From positions 372,001 to 436,000 of the forward strand of contig FJUW01000032.1 in the NCBI GenBank assembly GCA_900074885.1: 64,000 nucleotides of DNA, read 5' to 3'. The notes beneath the pieces are model-generated. The model was not told the DNA's origin. It saw nothing but the letters and a program-made list of their open reading frames with translations, and ran no database searches. The stretch is from Rhynchosporium graminicola (taxonomy: Eukaryota; Ascomycota; Leotiomycetes; Helotiales; Ploettnerulaceae). Below are positions 1 to 10,937 of this stretch, one piece after another. Made by a program: the position numbers and the translations under genes. Position 1 is the stretch's first letter; the number at the start of each line of letters is the position of its first letter.

Positions 1-1122
1 GCAGCCTTAATCATAATCATAATCATAATCGTGAAGCTCTGTGCTGTGAACAGTTTAGATCATCTGCTTCGAGCTATGAGAGAAGTCTAAAGAAGTGGCG
101 TGGTAAACATGCAATTTGACTCGAACTAATATTTGGGTGGCTGTCAGACATTTACAGCAGAAGCTTGTTGAAACTTTATGTCAACCTCCATCGAGTTCTG
201 AAGTTACATAGAGTTTTAATAACTGGTCTGGTTATATTGAGATAGTGTTGTCGTTTTGCATTGGCCCGAAAAGTCCTCACGTGAAGTCCGCTCGTGCTAC
301 TCAGCCTCACCAGAGTGGAGAGGAGAGGCTGGGCTTTCTTTCTGCGACTCCTGCGCCACGCTGCCCGAGGCTCTCTCGATTCTGCGATAAGGTCATACTT
401 CTCAGCCCCGTCTGGGAATAATTCCACTTGTTATTGTTAACTGATCTTGGGTTCATCAGCTCAACTTTTCTCTCGAACAATTTCATGATTCTCACGACAT
501 CCTATCTATTTTTCTGCAGTATCTTTGGCTTAGGGTCGTTCCAGATCCCAAACCAAAAATAGAGGGCTTAGCGACTGTCCTATATGGCTTGGCAGAAACC
601 GCCGGACAGGACCCCGTAATTTCTGTGTCTGACCTCCAGCCCGGACGTCCTCGACGCAGACCGACTCACTCAACCAACCAACCAACCAACCATCCATCCA
701 TCCAACCTCACCTCATCCTCATCCTCTATCTCTCCATTCGTTTCACGACATCCTCGTTCTCTCCTACGGTCTCTTCTACACTTCAACTCTCGTTCTCCTA
801 TTCCTATCCTATCCTAACCTATCCTACATAAACACAACCTCCGCGGCAACAATCCATCAAAGCGCCGACGGTGCCGCCAGAAACAAACTCGAATTTCATC
901 CCTTGCCACTGTTTCAGGCTCGTTGCAGCCCTCCGCACCCTTTGCACGACGACAACGATCACCATCTATGCCAAACAAACCTTCCCAGCTTCCCATCAAA
1001 TAAACCTCCATTCATCCGATTGATTCTTAGCCACGACTGCGTCACTCAACACGTAACATATCCTATCCTCTCTTTGTCTTCGTCCAACCAGCTCCTCGTG
1101 GAGCGCCGAATACAACCAACGA
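1..1122. other. Upstream intergenic region, pyrimidine-rich leader
   Basis: I see no convincing gene. From about 660 to 830 the + strand is strongly C/T-rich with CCAA and CATC tandem units (about 671-704). This is typical of the promoter or 5' leader of a fungal gene and fits the gene starting at 1123. Short open frames here have low-complexity composition. Confidence 0.5.
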
Positions 1123-2444
1123 ATGTCTTACAGGCATGAATCAAGGTCTTCTTTGATCCGCGCCGATTCTCAAGACGCTCTTACATACGTTGGCGGATAT
1201 CATTCACGACAAGGCTTAGTACCACCAGTTGAATCTGGGGTGCCTCGCGGAAGAAGGATGTACAGGTATGCAGAGATGGGGTAAAGGTTCAGTCATGGGG
1301 AGGCGCTGACTCGAGATAGACCAAATTCCACCTGGACCTGGGCGTTCTTGATCACGACAATTGTACAAGCGGGCATTGTTCTGGCGATTGAAGCGTGAGT
1401 AGGAGCAGATGGTAGATCAGGACGAGGCTAATTAACGCAGATACCTATTCGCAAAATTCCAGACGAGCATAATTGACGGCCTATCAAAAGAACCCCTCGC
1501 GAAAACGATTCCTACATACCTGACCCTCTTCATCTTCGGGTTTCTCTATCAACTTGTCCTAGTCTACGACTCTCTCCGATTGAAAAATACCATTCAAGTC
1601 ATCGGCTTGTGCATTTACAATGTGGGAATGCTGATTTACGCATCTATCCAATACGACCAGATCGAAAAGGCTATTCACGATTTGCACCTGCAAGGATGGA
1701 TCAAACCGGATATTCCTATCTGGACTGATATTCGACCATACCTAATTGCGGTTCCTTGCATCATTGGCTTCATTACCATAGCAATGTCGATTATCGCATG
1801 GAAATTATACGATGAGTTTGCTTGGACAATTTACAAGCACATCAGTGCAGACCTAAGAATGAAGCGTCGTTTCTTGACCTTCCAGGCAAGCCTAGACAAT
1901 CTCTTTGCGAAACTATGAAGCTAACCACGTACAGATTTACATCGCCCTCCTCAAATTCGATTTCTTCTTCTTTCTCGGATTCACAGTCCAATTTTTGGTC
2001 ATCGTTACCGGTCTAGCGGATGCCGAATTCGGTCTCACAATCGCCGCCGTTCCTGTTACAGTCCTCATCCTCTTCATGGCCGCCTTCTGGACCCGACGAG
2101 AAAACAAGATTGGAATGGTCGGCACGATCTTCCTCTTCTTCTGTGGCATGGCCTACTTTATCTTCAAGCTCGCAAGAATGTATCAACCAAGCCGAAGAGA
2201 CGATTACCTGCCCGTCCGCAAATCGTTGACGAGTTTCGCCGTTATTACCATCGTATTGATTGTTCTTACGATCGCGAATGCATGCGTCTGCATGGCGAAT
2301 TTTGATAAGGGACTCAAGCCGCACATTATGAAGAGAAAGATTGGTGGTGAGGAAGCGGCAGAGAAGCTGGATAACATGACTGAGTTGCCGGATTTGAAGC
2401 ATGGTGCTAATCAACCAGTAAGCAGTCGGATGACTATCGATTAG
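1123..2444 (+). CDS. Multi-pass Golgi membrane protein, UPF0658 family
   Basis: Four exons join in frame: 1123-1265, 1320-1394, 1441-1885 and 1935-2444, giving about 390 residues. The cytosol-like N-terminus (about 48 residues, Ser/Arg-rich) is followed by roughly eight hydrophobic helices, for example TWAFLITTIVQAGIVLAIEA and YIALLKFDFFFFLGFTVQFL, then a charged tail. Order and sequence resemble the fungal UPF0658 family, whose fission-yeast member is recorded as a Golgi membrane protein; the molecular activity is not known. Introns 1 and 2 are standard GT..AG. Intron 3 (1886-1934) begins GC after CAG and ends TACAG. It must be removed, since the frame changes across it and the upstream frame stops at 1918. 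The start is the only ATG giving an open first exon. The family call rests on recognition from memory. Confidence 0.8.
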
Positions 2445-5190
2445 GGCAATTCTCTGCAACTGGATATATTGCCGATCGAATTGCGGGGGGTGTTAGATAG
2501 GCTAGAGTTGGCCATGTACACTGAAACGACACAACGATTTTCTTTTTTTTGCTTCAGCTTTTCAGCTTCTTTATTGATGTTTCACACAATCGATCACATG
2601 TCTTGGCCAGCGTGGCATATTAAGGCTAGGTTGGTTACTTCATACCCGGATGGCGTTTTTGGGGTAGTAGAGATATATGGAGTTCTGGAGTAGTTTTCTT
2701 TCCTTTGTACTGGTTTCCTTTGGTTCTGCCGACCGATGAGAATTGGATAGAAGTGGGTGGGAGGTATTGAATGCCTCCTACCATCCTCGTCCTTGAGCCA
2801 AGAGCGAAATTCTAGCTAGCTAGCCACTTTTTGAGTCGGTGTAGATTGAGAATGTGAAAGAAATTCATCTAAAACTTTTCCTTGGCTTGTCGCGGCTTGG
2901 ACGTACAACAGTGCTTGTGGTTATAACATGTCTCCGTAGATCATGTAGTAGATATTTCGCGGACACCCCAGTTAGAGACAATCAGCGAACTACATGTATT
3001 ATGTATGTGCACATTCCTTCATATACGATATGTTGAACCTGAACCTCACACCAAGACAAGACGTCTTGAATAGGTCTCCTGGAACTTCCTTGACTTCGTA
3101 TCTCTAACTCCCTTTCGCCCCAGGCAAACGGGATATCACACTCAAGTTTCTTGGATGTAATCTTCTGGAGCATTTCCTCTCTCTTTCTCTCCCTCTCACA
3201 CATGTCTTCTTTGACTTTGACGTTGTAATTCTGGCTTTCTGTTGTTCTACTGTAGGCGAAATGGATGTTGTGAATTCACGGATGGGAAATATCTAGGACT
3301 TGGACTTCTGCAGTGGGGACTGTGAACTTTGAACTTCTTTCTCACTAGGTAGGTAGGCGGGCAGTCAAGTATTATCATGATTTCTATTCCCTCAAGAGGG
3401 AGAGAGAGAGAGAGAGAGAGAGAAAGCATGTAATAGGCATGTAACATTACATAATCTACAACATCCGCTCTTCCCTTCAAGTCCTTCACTGCCCATGAAA
3501 CAACCCACCACACCCCTTTCTTCCCTTTCCTTCCCTCTCTTCACATTTCCCCCCTTACAATTCCCTGCCAAGCATCCAACCCCACCAAAGGTATTTATCG
3601 CCAAGATCCTCAACGCCAATACCAAGGCCTTGGACCAGACCAGCCAATAGGCACCCCTACCGCGGCTCTGCGGGAAGGGGGTTTTGTGTTGCATGTCGCA
3701 CTTTTGCACCTTGGCGGGCGTGCCAAGGTGCTTGGCTCGCGAGGCCTTACTTGGCTGTTGGGTTTTCGGGTTGCTATTGTGGGAGAGGAGGGAGCATGTT
3801 GAGGAGTGTTGTAGAGTAGGATGGATATACTTGACTGGTTATATACGTGTTTGGGTGGGTGTATTTGCAGGAGTACGATAGACGCACTTGACTTTGTTAT
3901 ATATACATACGCATAAAGATGCATCTGAAGGATCAGTGCACAGTGTTGGAGAAGAGAGTACGTGCTACGAGAAGAGAATTAGAGCCTTTGATCTTCACTT
4001 ACGCAGATGGTATATATTCTGAGGTTTATTATTATAAATAGTTCTACATTCCGAGTTCGAGCTTCGGAAGAAAAGGCGTAGTTTTTTCGGCGTCGCGTGT
4101 AGTGCAGTGTGTGGAGCGTTGTGAATATTCTGCATTCAAGGCATGTGAAATGGTATTCTGGAAAAGTCGAGGCAAAGGAAACATCCGGAGAGGGGAGGAG
4201 GGGAGGAGGGGATGGGGGAGGTGTGAGAAGTGAGAAGTGAGAAGTGAGGAAGTGGGAGGAAGTCGTTATGCGGATGTCTCTGAAAGTTTGTTGCGATTTT
4301 TATGATAGATTGTTGTACCGGGTATGAGATATGAGATAGAAGCAAAAGAGAGGAGATCGGCTTGCGGTTTCTTACGAGTACAGAGATCCGTGGGTGTGAT
4401 AATCAAAACTTCGTTTATAGCTTAATTGCACCCAAGTAGAGTTTTGCGAGAAATGAATAGATTAAGAGACGACATGTGTGTTTGTAATTCGTGAGCACTG
4501 ACGAGGAGAATTTGATCCATGATCTTTGTATCTACATGTGTGATAATATGTTTATCGTCCAGGGAAGGAAGGTTTCTTCCTATTTCTCTGAAGCTGGCTG
4601 AAAGTCTCCTTGTTCTGATCTATGGACGCATGCTGTAGATCTTATCACTTTTTGAAAGAACAGTATAGATTCTCCGGATGGAGTCTCCGATCTGTTACCA
4701 GAATGCTATCGTAACCTTACAACATGCAACTGAGACTACGTCTAGTTGCTTCCTTTGGGCTGAATTGGCCAGATATCTGTCAAAGTGTTTCTCGGCGACT
4801 CCGTCATAATAAGAGAGTCCAACCTGTGTCAGATATTTCACAAATTTCACGTACTTCGACGCCATGGAACTTATTTTCTGCTGGTCCTTGGGGAGGAAAT
4901 GAAACAAGAGTGACAGTGAGTCTTGACGAGAAATAAAAGTGGTGAGGTACTCCCATAATCCCATTATCAATAGCTGAGTTTGTTGAAGAGTGGACCTGGA
5001 TATGTCGTAGATGCTTGATTTCCAGTCTCGTGGTTAGAGTCTATAGGAATTGTTAAGATGAATTATTCGGTTTCTTTGTAAATTGCGTTGTAAGCTTTTA
5101 GCTACTCTTAATCCTCCCCGAGACTTTCCACTTTCAACGTATGCTCCAGCCTCACATCTCGTACTCGTACCATACACCACACTACCAGCA
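2445..5190. other. Intergenic region, no gene seen
   Basis: About 2.7 kb without a supportable gene. It contains the 3' end of the gene before it, a GA dinucleotide run at about 3398-3424, and G-rich purine tracts with three GTGAGAA units at about 4178-4250. Open frames are short and of skewed composition. Confidence 0.5.
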
Positions 5191-6346
5191 CTACAACTTC
5201 GCTTTCGCCTTTCCCTCTTCCTCTTCAAGCCTCAACGTCTTAACACCGATATCAACCCCCTCCCACCACGGCCAAATATCAGGCGCATCATCCATCGTCC
5301 CCTTGAACTCCGGACTTCTCTTCTCCAAGAAACTCTGTATCCCTTCATCCTTATCCCTCCCCTTGAAGAGCCCCAGTAGCACTTTACTATCCAACAAATG
5401 CGCACCCTCCGCACTATCCGGGCCTCTCCACATCAAATCCCTCATCAACATCACACTCACATTACTACAATTTCTGGCCACATCATCCGCAATATCCAAC
5501 GCCCTTTCCAAAACCTGCTCTTGCGGGAGAATTTCCGAGAACAGACCTTCTAGAAGTTTATGGCTGGCGGGCAGTACTTCACCGGTTGTGACGAGATGAG
5601 TAGCGCGCGAGTAGCCGATGAGTCGTGGGAGGAAATAAGATGAGCAGGCTTCCATTACGATGCCGCGACGCGCGAAGACGAACCCGATTTTTGCGGACGA
5701 GGAGACGATCCGGATTGACATTGGGAGGGTCATTGTTATGCCGACGCCGACGGCGGAGCCATTTATGGCTGCTATCACGGGTTTGTTACACTGGAGGGAA
5801 GTTGTCAGTTGACTCAGTTTTCTTGTCTGTCCTTAGAGATCCTAGTAGTGGGAAGAGGGATATAAATGAAGGCGCAGCCAGAGATGAGAGTAAGACCTGC
5901 GATATTGGGGATCTTCAGACCATTGAAATGCCCAAGCATATTGCAATGTTTACGAAACCAAGAATAAAACACTTGGAATACTGCGGTGTGTGAGAAGCTT
6001 CATCCAAGCTCACCCTATGAATAGCAAGCGCAACCTGTCCCCCACCATCCCTATGACTCCTGACCGTATCCCTCTCATAGCTCAACCCCATATCCAGATC
6101 CGCACCCGCGCAGAACATCCTCCCGCTCCCCGTGACCACAATCGCCTTGACTCTCGGATCCACACTCAGAATCGGGAGGATCGAGGCGAGTTCGGTATGC
6201 ATTACGTCGGTGAAGGCATTGTTCTTTTGAGGTCGGTGAAGCGTTATGAGAATGACTGGAGTAGGGGACGGAGATGAGGCTGGGACGTGCGAGATGAGGA
6301 TGTCGCTGAATGGGAGAGAGGCGTAGGAGGAGGGGAGAGGTGGCAT
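5191..6346 (-). CDS. Peroxisomal enoyl-CoA hydratase/isomerase family enzyme (PTS1)
   Basis: Two exons (6346-6014 and 5790-5191) with a 223-base intron give about 310 residues of crotonase fold. Visible family elements are the oxyanion-hole segment [15 protein letters not shown], the second oxyanion segment [15 protein letters not shown], and [19 protein letters not shown]. The protein ends AKAKL; the last three residues, AKL, are a PTS1 signal, so the enzyme is expected in the peroxisome matrix. The two Glu residues of classical hydratases (in GGGCEL and QPEI) are not seen; a Glu sits in GIVMEACSS, where peroxisomal delta3,delta2-enoyl-CoA isomerases carry their catalytic acid. I therefore lean to an isomerase-like activity in beta-oxidation of unsaturated or branched acyl-CoA, by inference. 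The intron is long for this genome, but both borders (GTGAGC, CTCCAG) are good and the frame holds. Confidence 0.85.
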
Positions 6347-7739
6347 TGGGAGATGATTTGAGGTGATGAGATGTGAGAATGTATCACTGATGTGGTGGTC
6401 GAAGGGTTAGGTATTTGAAAGTATATGGCTGCTCGAATATGAAGCCCAAATCAGGTATTTGGATAAGTAAACAGAAAATTGGTCGAGTGAGTAGCTACTA
6501 GAGCAGTGGGTACTCAAATAAATTGATGATTGAAAAATATATATGCTTCATATAGTAACACATCTACTCGAAAGAACAGTATTTATGCAGAAGTTACGAT
6601 AGGAGAAACTCAAGCGTTGTTTAGAAATCCGGGGCTGAGACCGAGGGACGGGTGTTGACATTGCGGGGTAGTTTTAGCTGCTGCTACCAAGAGCCGGGGT
6701 TGAAACGTATGCGTCTGGGGATGTAGTGGGTTCAAGAGCGGCTAGTTCTGGTCATCATCAGTCAATGTCTCATGAGATAAGAGATAAATCAAGGAAAGAA
6801 ATATGTATACCTATAATTATGTATCACTCTGGTGGGAAAGGGACCTTTCAGCCTTCTCATACTGCATGTAACATGTAGGGAAAATATTTAGCTTAAGCAG
6901 GATCCCGAACAGGAACGGCCTAACTTGGGGGAACGACTCTTACTCAAATAGGTAGGTAGGCCGGTAAGTAAACAGGTCGTCAGACTATCAGAACTTCCTA
7001 ATATAATCTTCTCTCCTTCAACAAACAGACTTTCCATGAGCCTGAATATGCTTATAATTAGAACTGTAACACAACGATTGAAATCAAATAGCTGATAAGC
7101 CCGAGGACAAAAATCGATCGATCTCCTGATCTCCACACTCCAGCTTCTTCGTCGAGAAGCAAATCCGCAGCTCGAATATATGATAATTAACGCATCAAAT
7201 CATCGAGCTCACACGAAAGCCGATCTTCTCGTTAGAATACTGGTAAGTGAAATATAGCTGCTCTACTGCGCTAATCTTAAGGAAAAAAATAAAAACTAAA
7301 TATCACGACTTACAGATGTTATGATCTGGTAGGACAATAGTGAGGAGCATTGAAGAGCCTCACCGGGGAGGGATAAGAGGATTAGAGGATGAGATTCGAA
7401 TACAGTAATGGAATACATATGCACAGAAGGGGTGTCCCGCTTGGGAAGTCTCGAAAAAGGGATGTGGAGAGGGCTCTCTTCTATACAACACTGGAAATGA
7501 ATATACAATACTACTTACTACAAGCCGAAATGGAGCTCCGTTCAGAGTGGTTTGGTTAGTGACAATTTGCTCTATTCCCCGTGACCATACCTGGTACTCC
7601 TCGACTGGGATGCGTGTAGCAGAACCTACAGGCACGAGAGCACGTTTTCCAAGGGATATTGGGACAGAACCAAGTAACACATCTGAACGCGTTCTACGTA
7701 AAATCGAGGGTATCCTTTCGTTCCTATCTACGATGCGAC
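6347..7739. other. Intergenic region, no gene seen
   Basis: About 1.4 kb between two genes read on the minus strand. It would hold the promoter of the crotonase-fold gene and the 3' end of the karyopherin gene. AT-rich, no long open frame, no RNA gene recognised. Confidence 0.5.
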
Positions 7740-10700
7740 CTATTCTTGCCGTCCCCAAAATGGCTGACTCGTATCTGTTGTGCCCAATTCCTGAAAACCA
7801 GCCAAAACACTCTTATCGACATTAGCCAGCCAATCCCTCTGAAATGCTTCTTCGCCACCACACACCGCAACGACCCTCGCCAATCTCTCTTTCACAAAGT
7901 CGAACGTGTGGATTGTGTGCACAGGATCTTCCGCACTGTGTAATCGACGTCTAACGTCTTCCGGTCCTTCGAATTCGCTGCCTTCGGAGGTGAGCCAGAT
8001 GAGATTATCACCGCCGTCGTCGCGGCCCCCAAGCATTTCGGAAATAACGGACGACCACATGGAGAAGTAATCTTGTAGCCGCATCAGGATAGCAGGCGTC
8101 ATTGGCGGTTCGAGCTCGAGGAGACGAGTAAGTGCTAAACAGGAGAGTTTTTGGCGATCGATATTAACCATGCTGTCGAAATGGCGGAACCATTCTGTAC
8201 TAAGCCATTCCCAGACCTCGTTCACGTTTCCAACCGAGCTCATAATAGTGATAAATACAGAAGGGTCAGCTAATGCTATTCGAGCAAGGATGGTGAAGTA
8301 GTCTGTCTCTACCACATCGTCGAGTTTGGGATATTTGCGATTTGGACCCGTGGTTTGATGGGCTTCCCATGCGTCGCGAAGACCAGCGAATATTTGCTCG
8401 GTATAGCCACATCCGTGGAGATCGCGTGCTATTTGTACGACGCCGTTGGCACCTCCAAGCTTTTCGGCGGCTCGGACCATGTTCTCAACGATGGTCGTTA
8501 CTAGACCAGCTAACTCTCTCTTCGTCACCCCGAGAAGATTAGTCATGTAAGCTAGGATTCGTAGTCTTGCTTGTTCACCAAGCATCGCCTCGGGTGCCAA
8601 GATAACGTAGGCATCGACGATATTGAGGACTGTTCGTAGATTGTCTGATCCGAGTTCGAGTAGTGGAAATGCTGAATCTGCCAGAGCGAGTACTTCGGGC
8701 GTGGCGGGAGGAGGTGTCTGGGCCAGAATAACAACCCAAAGATCAAGGGCTTCTTCCATCAAGTAAACTTGCATCTCGGAGCCAGGCTCGACAGCTCGTT
8801 GAATGAGTGGTAGTATCATTGTGTGATACCGCTGCGCACCCTCTTTCATCGCCGTTACCAGAGTTGACAAGAGAGTGAGTATGGCCTGTTTTAAGAGGTG
8901 TTCTTCCCCCGATGCTTCCCATAGATCTGGGAGCATAGACACAATCTGATCGGCGAACGGAGATATGTTGCTTTCCAGTCGAACAGCAATCATTCTGATC
9001 GTATCAAGAATCGCCATTTTGGTCTCCGTGTTCTCAACCTCCTGTATCAGTGCCATGCATCTGCCCAGAATATCAGGAGCGTATGGGAGGAACTTCTCTC
9101 CATCAAAGCTAAAGTCGTCAACAATAGCTTTGAATTGCCTGGCTGCAGTGATGCGGACAACATGGTCATTTGTCTCATCTTCGGCCTTTAAGAGATGCTG
9201 GAAGATCTGGTAGACAAGCGGTCTATTGTCGTCTGAGATCTTGATTGTAATCCATTGGCCAAGCAATATAGCTATCCTCCGGCGCAACACCTTGTACCCA
9301 GGTCCGGTCTGCTGTATGTCGTTGACCAAAGTTGAAGTCAGAAAAGAGTCGAAGTCAAAACTCTGATGGACCACTGGAGCGGAGAGTCCCATAGCCGTGT
9401 AAACGGCATCTTTTGTGACTAAAGTTGCTAGGCTTGTACCTGCTACGGAGTGGAAGAAAGAGAGAAGAGGTTCCACCAAAAGGTGCTTGAAATTGATGAC
9501 AAGATCCATGAACAGTTTTTCCGAACATGGTCGAACCTCAAACTCCCAAGTATCACCACCGCCTTCTTCTCTGATCTCCCATTCGTCCTCATCCTCTTCC
9601 CATGCCTCAAGGTCGACTTGGCGGAAAACGAAGAACTTCGTCACAATGACGCTCGCCATTTGACTGACTAGTTGATCAGTCAGAAGTTGGGTTTTGATAA
9701 GTGTGGCAGCCCCTTGTTGCTCTTGCTTAATTTCGGGCGTACGATACTTGAATGACATTGAAGGGCTAAAGACCATCTTGCAACATGCTCTTAGGATATT
9801 GAGTCCCTTCAAGCAAAGCTTCTCCATCACCGGTCTTTGGTCTTTCATTTGCTCGTCTGTTCGTAAAGCTTTGGCACTGAAGTCTTGCGTTTCTGATCCA
9901 TAAGATTCTCCAAACTTAGCGACAAGACCCCAGTATGCCCGAACTAAGTCGATCGAACTTGGAAGAAGGGCGAATGCAGCGGGATGCTGTGTGGACATTT
10001 GGGTATGTAGCTTTGAGAATTGGACAAGATGCTTTTCCACCAATTCTTTCGCAGGAGAGACTATAACCGCAGGCTCGCGAGATACCATATCCAGGAATTG
10101 GCCGAACTGCAGCTGTGAATGCTCCCAGAGTTGCTGTACTTCCGTTGCGTGATTTGGATTTTCGTAGCCAGATATCAGAAGCCGCCTGAGTATTTTAACC
10201 GCAATCAGGCTGTTTTCCATAGCCTCCATAGCTCCACCCTCATCCTCGCCTGTACCATTCAGAAATGTTGTCCATAGTCCGACCTTTTCTGTATATATCT
10301 CGCTCAGTAGAAACACAATTTCTGGCGTCACTGACTGAAGTCGAGTCTGAGATGTTCGCAATCTGGCCGTAGATAATTCCTTCACTACCTGGAGCAAGAT
10401 CAATAGACCTCTCCGTAAATATAATGGGTTCGACTGGCTGGCGTCTCGTAGGATTTTTATCAAGCCCGTGAGAACATCTGGCCAGTCTTGGGGATAGTCG
10501 ATTCGAACAACCTTGGCCACAACAAGTGCATTTTGTAGGGCGATGTTGTTCTCGGCCTCTCCAATACCCCCCTGCAACAGGTTCGATCGTATTTGCGACT
10601 TTTCTTCTGCAGAGATCGCATTTGCTGCCGTCTTGCGCCAGTATTTATCGATACCATTCTTCAGTTGAATAATCGCGAGATAACGAATCTCAGAGGGGAG

Positions 10701-10937
10701 TGACTTATCGAGGTATACTGCCTTTGGTACACCTGTCAGTTTATTCCTTCGAGGATTATGAGTACGACTTACCTGCAGCAGAGAGTAGTAGCCTCGCTGT
10801 GATTCCCATGCTTGGAGCTGTTGCGTGCCAGTTTGGATGCTGAGTTGCTGCGATGATCCAGCAGATTGCAAAGCATGGTAGACTTGCTGTGGAGATAGAG
10901 GCACTGTTTCTCCAGGCACTTCGATAGCAAATGCCAT
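7740..10937 (-). CDS. KAP120: Importin-beta family karyopherin, Kap120/importin-11 type
   Basis: Exons 10937-10773 and 10721-7740 give about 1048 residues, close to the size of yeast Kap120 and human importin-11. The N-terminal importin-beta domain is clear: QLQAWESQRGYYSLLQ, then LPSEIRYLAIIQLKNGID and WRKTAANAISAEEKSQIRSN. The rest is helical HEAT-repeat sequence, with an acidic loop near residues 455-475 (EAWEEDEDEWEIREE). Such receptors carry cargo through nuclear pores under Ran control; Kap120 is known for importing ribosome-assembly factors. The frame stays open through a 51-base segment (10772-10722) that has a GTAAGT donor, a CTGAC branch site and an AG end. I treat it as an intron because the flanks then match the family without an insertion. 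The C-terminus ends GRQE. Confidence 0.9.
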   Translation of the reverse strand: MAFAIEVPGETVPLSPQQVYHALQSAGSSQQLSIQTGTQQLQAWESQRGYYSLLQVSRTHNPRRNKLTGVPKAVYLDKSLPSEIRYLAIIQLKNGIDKYWRKTAANAISAEEKSQIRSNLLQGGIGEAENNIALQNALVVAKVVRIDYPQDWPDVLTGLIKILRDASQSNPLYLRRGLLILLQVVKELSTARLRTSQTRLQSVTPEIVFLLSEIYTEKVGLWTTFLNGTGEDEGGAMEAMENSLIAVKILRRLLISGYENPNHATEVQQLWEHSQLQFGQFLDMVSREPAVIVSPAKELVEKHLVQFSKLHTQMSTQHPAAFALLPSSIDLVRAYWGLVAKFGESYGSETQDFSAKALRTDEQMKDQRPVMEKLCLKGLNILRACCKMVFSPSMSFKYRTPEIKQEQQGAATLIKTQLLTDQLVSQMASVIVTKFFVFRQVDLEAWEEDEDEWEIREEGGGDTWEFEVRPCSEKLFMDLVINFKHLLVEPLLSFFHSVAGTSLATLVTKDAVYTAMGLSAPVVHQSFDFDSFLTSTLVNDIQQTGPGYKVLRRRIAILLGQWITIKISDDNRPLVYQIFQHLLKAEDETNDHVVRITAARQFKAIVDDFSFDGEKFLPYAPDILGRCMALIQEVENTETKMAILDTIRMIAVRLESNISPFADQIVSMLPDLWEASGEEHLLKQAILTLLSTLVTAMKEGAQRYHTMILPLIQRAVEPGSEMQVYLMEEALDLWVVILAQTPPPATPEVLALADSAFPLLELGSDNLRTVLNIVDAYVILAPEAMLGEQARLRILAYMTNLLGVTKRELAGLVTTIVENMVRAAEKLGGANGVVQIARDLHGCGYTEQIFAGLRDAWEAHQTTGPNRKYPKLDDVVETDYFTILARIALADPSVFITIMSSVGNVNEVWEWLSTEWFRHFDSMVNIDRQKLSCLALTRLLELEPPMTPAILMRLQDYFSMWSSVISEMLGGRDDGGDNLIWLTSEGSEFEGPEDVRRRLHSAEDPVHTIHTFDFVKERLARVVAVCGGEEAFQRDWLANVDKSVLAGFQELGTTDTSQPFWGRQE

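Noticed and set aside
3247..3924. Overlapping minus-strand open frames of about 100 codons
   Set aside because: Ser-Leu runs from a GA repeat, no start context, no splice partners and no recognisable motif.
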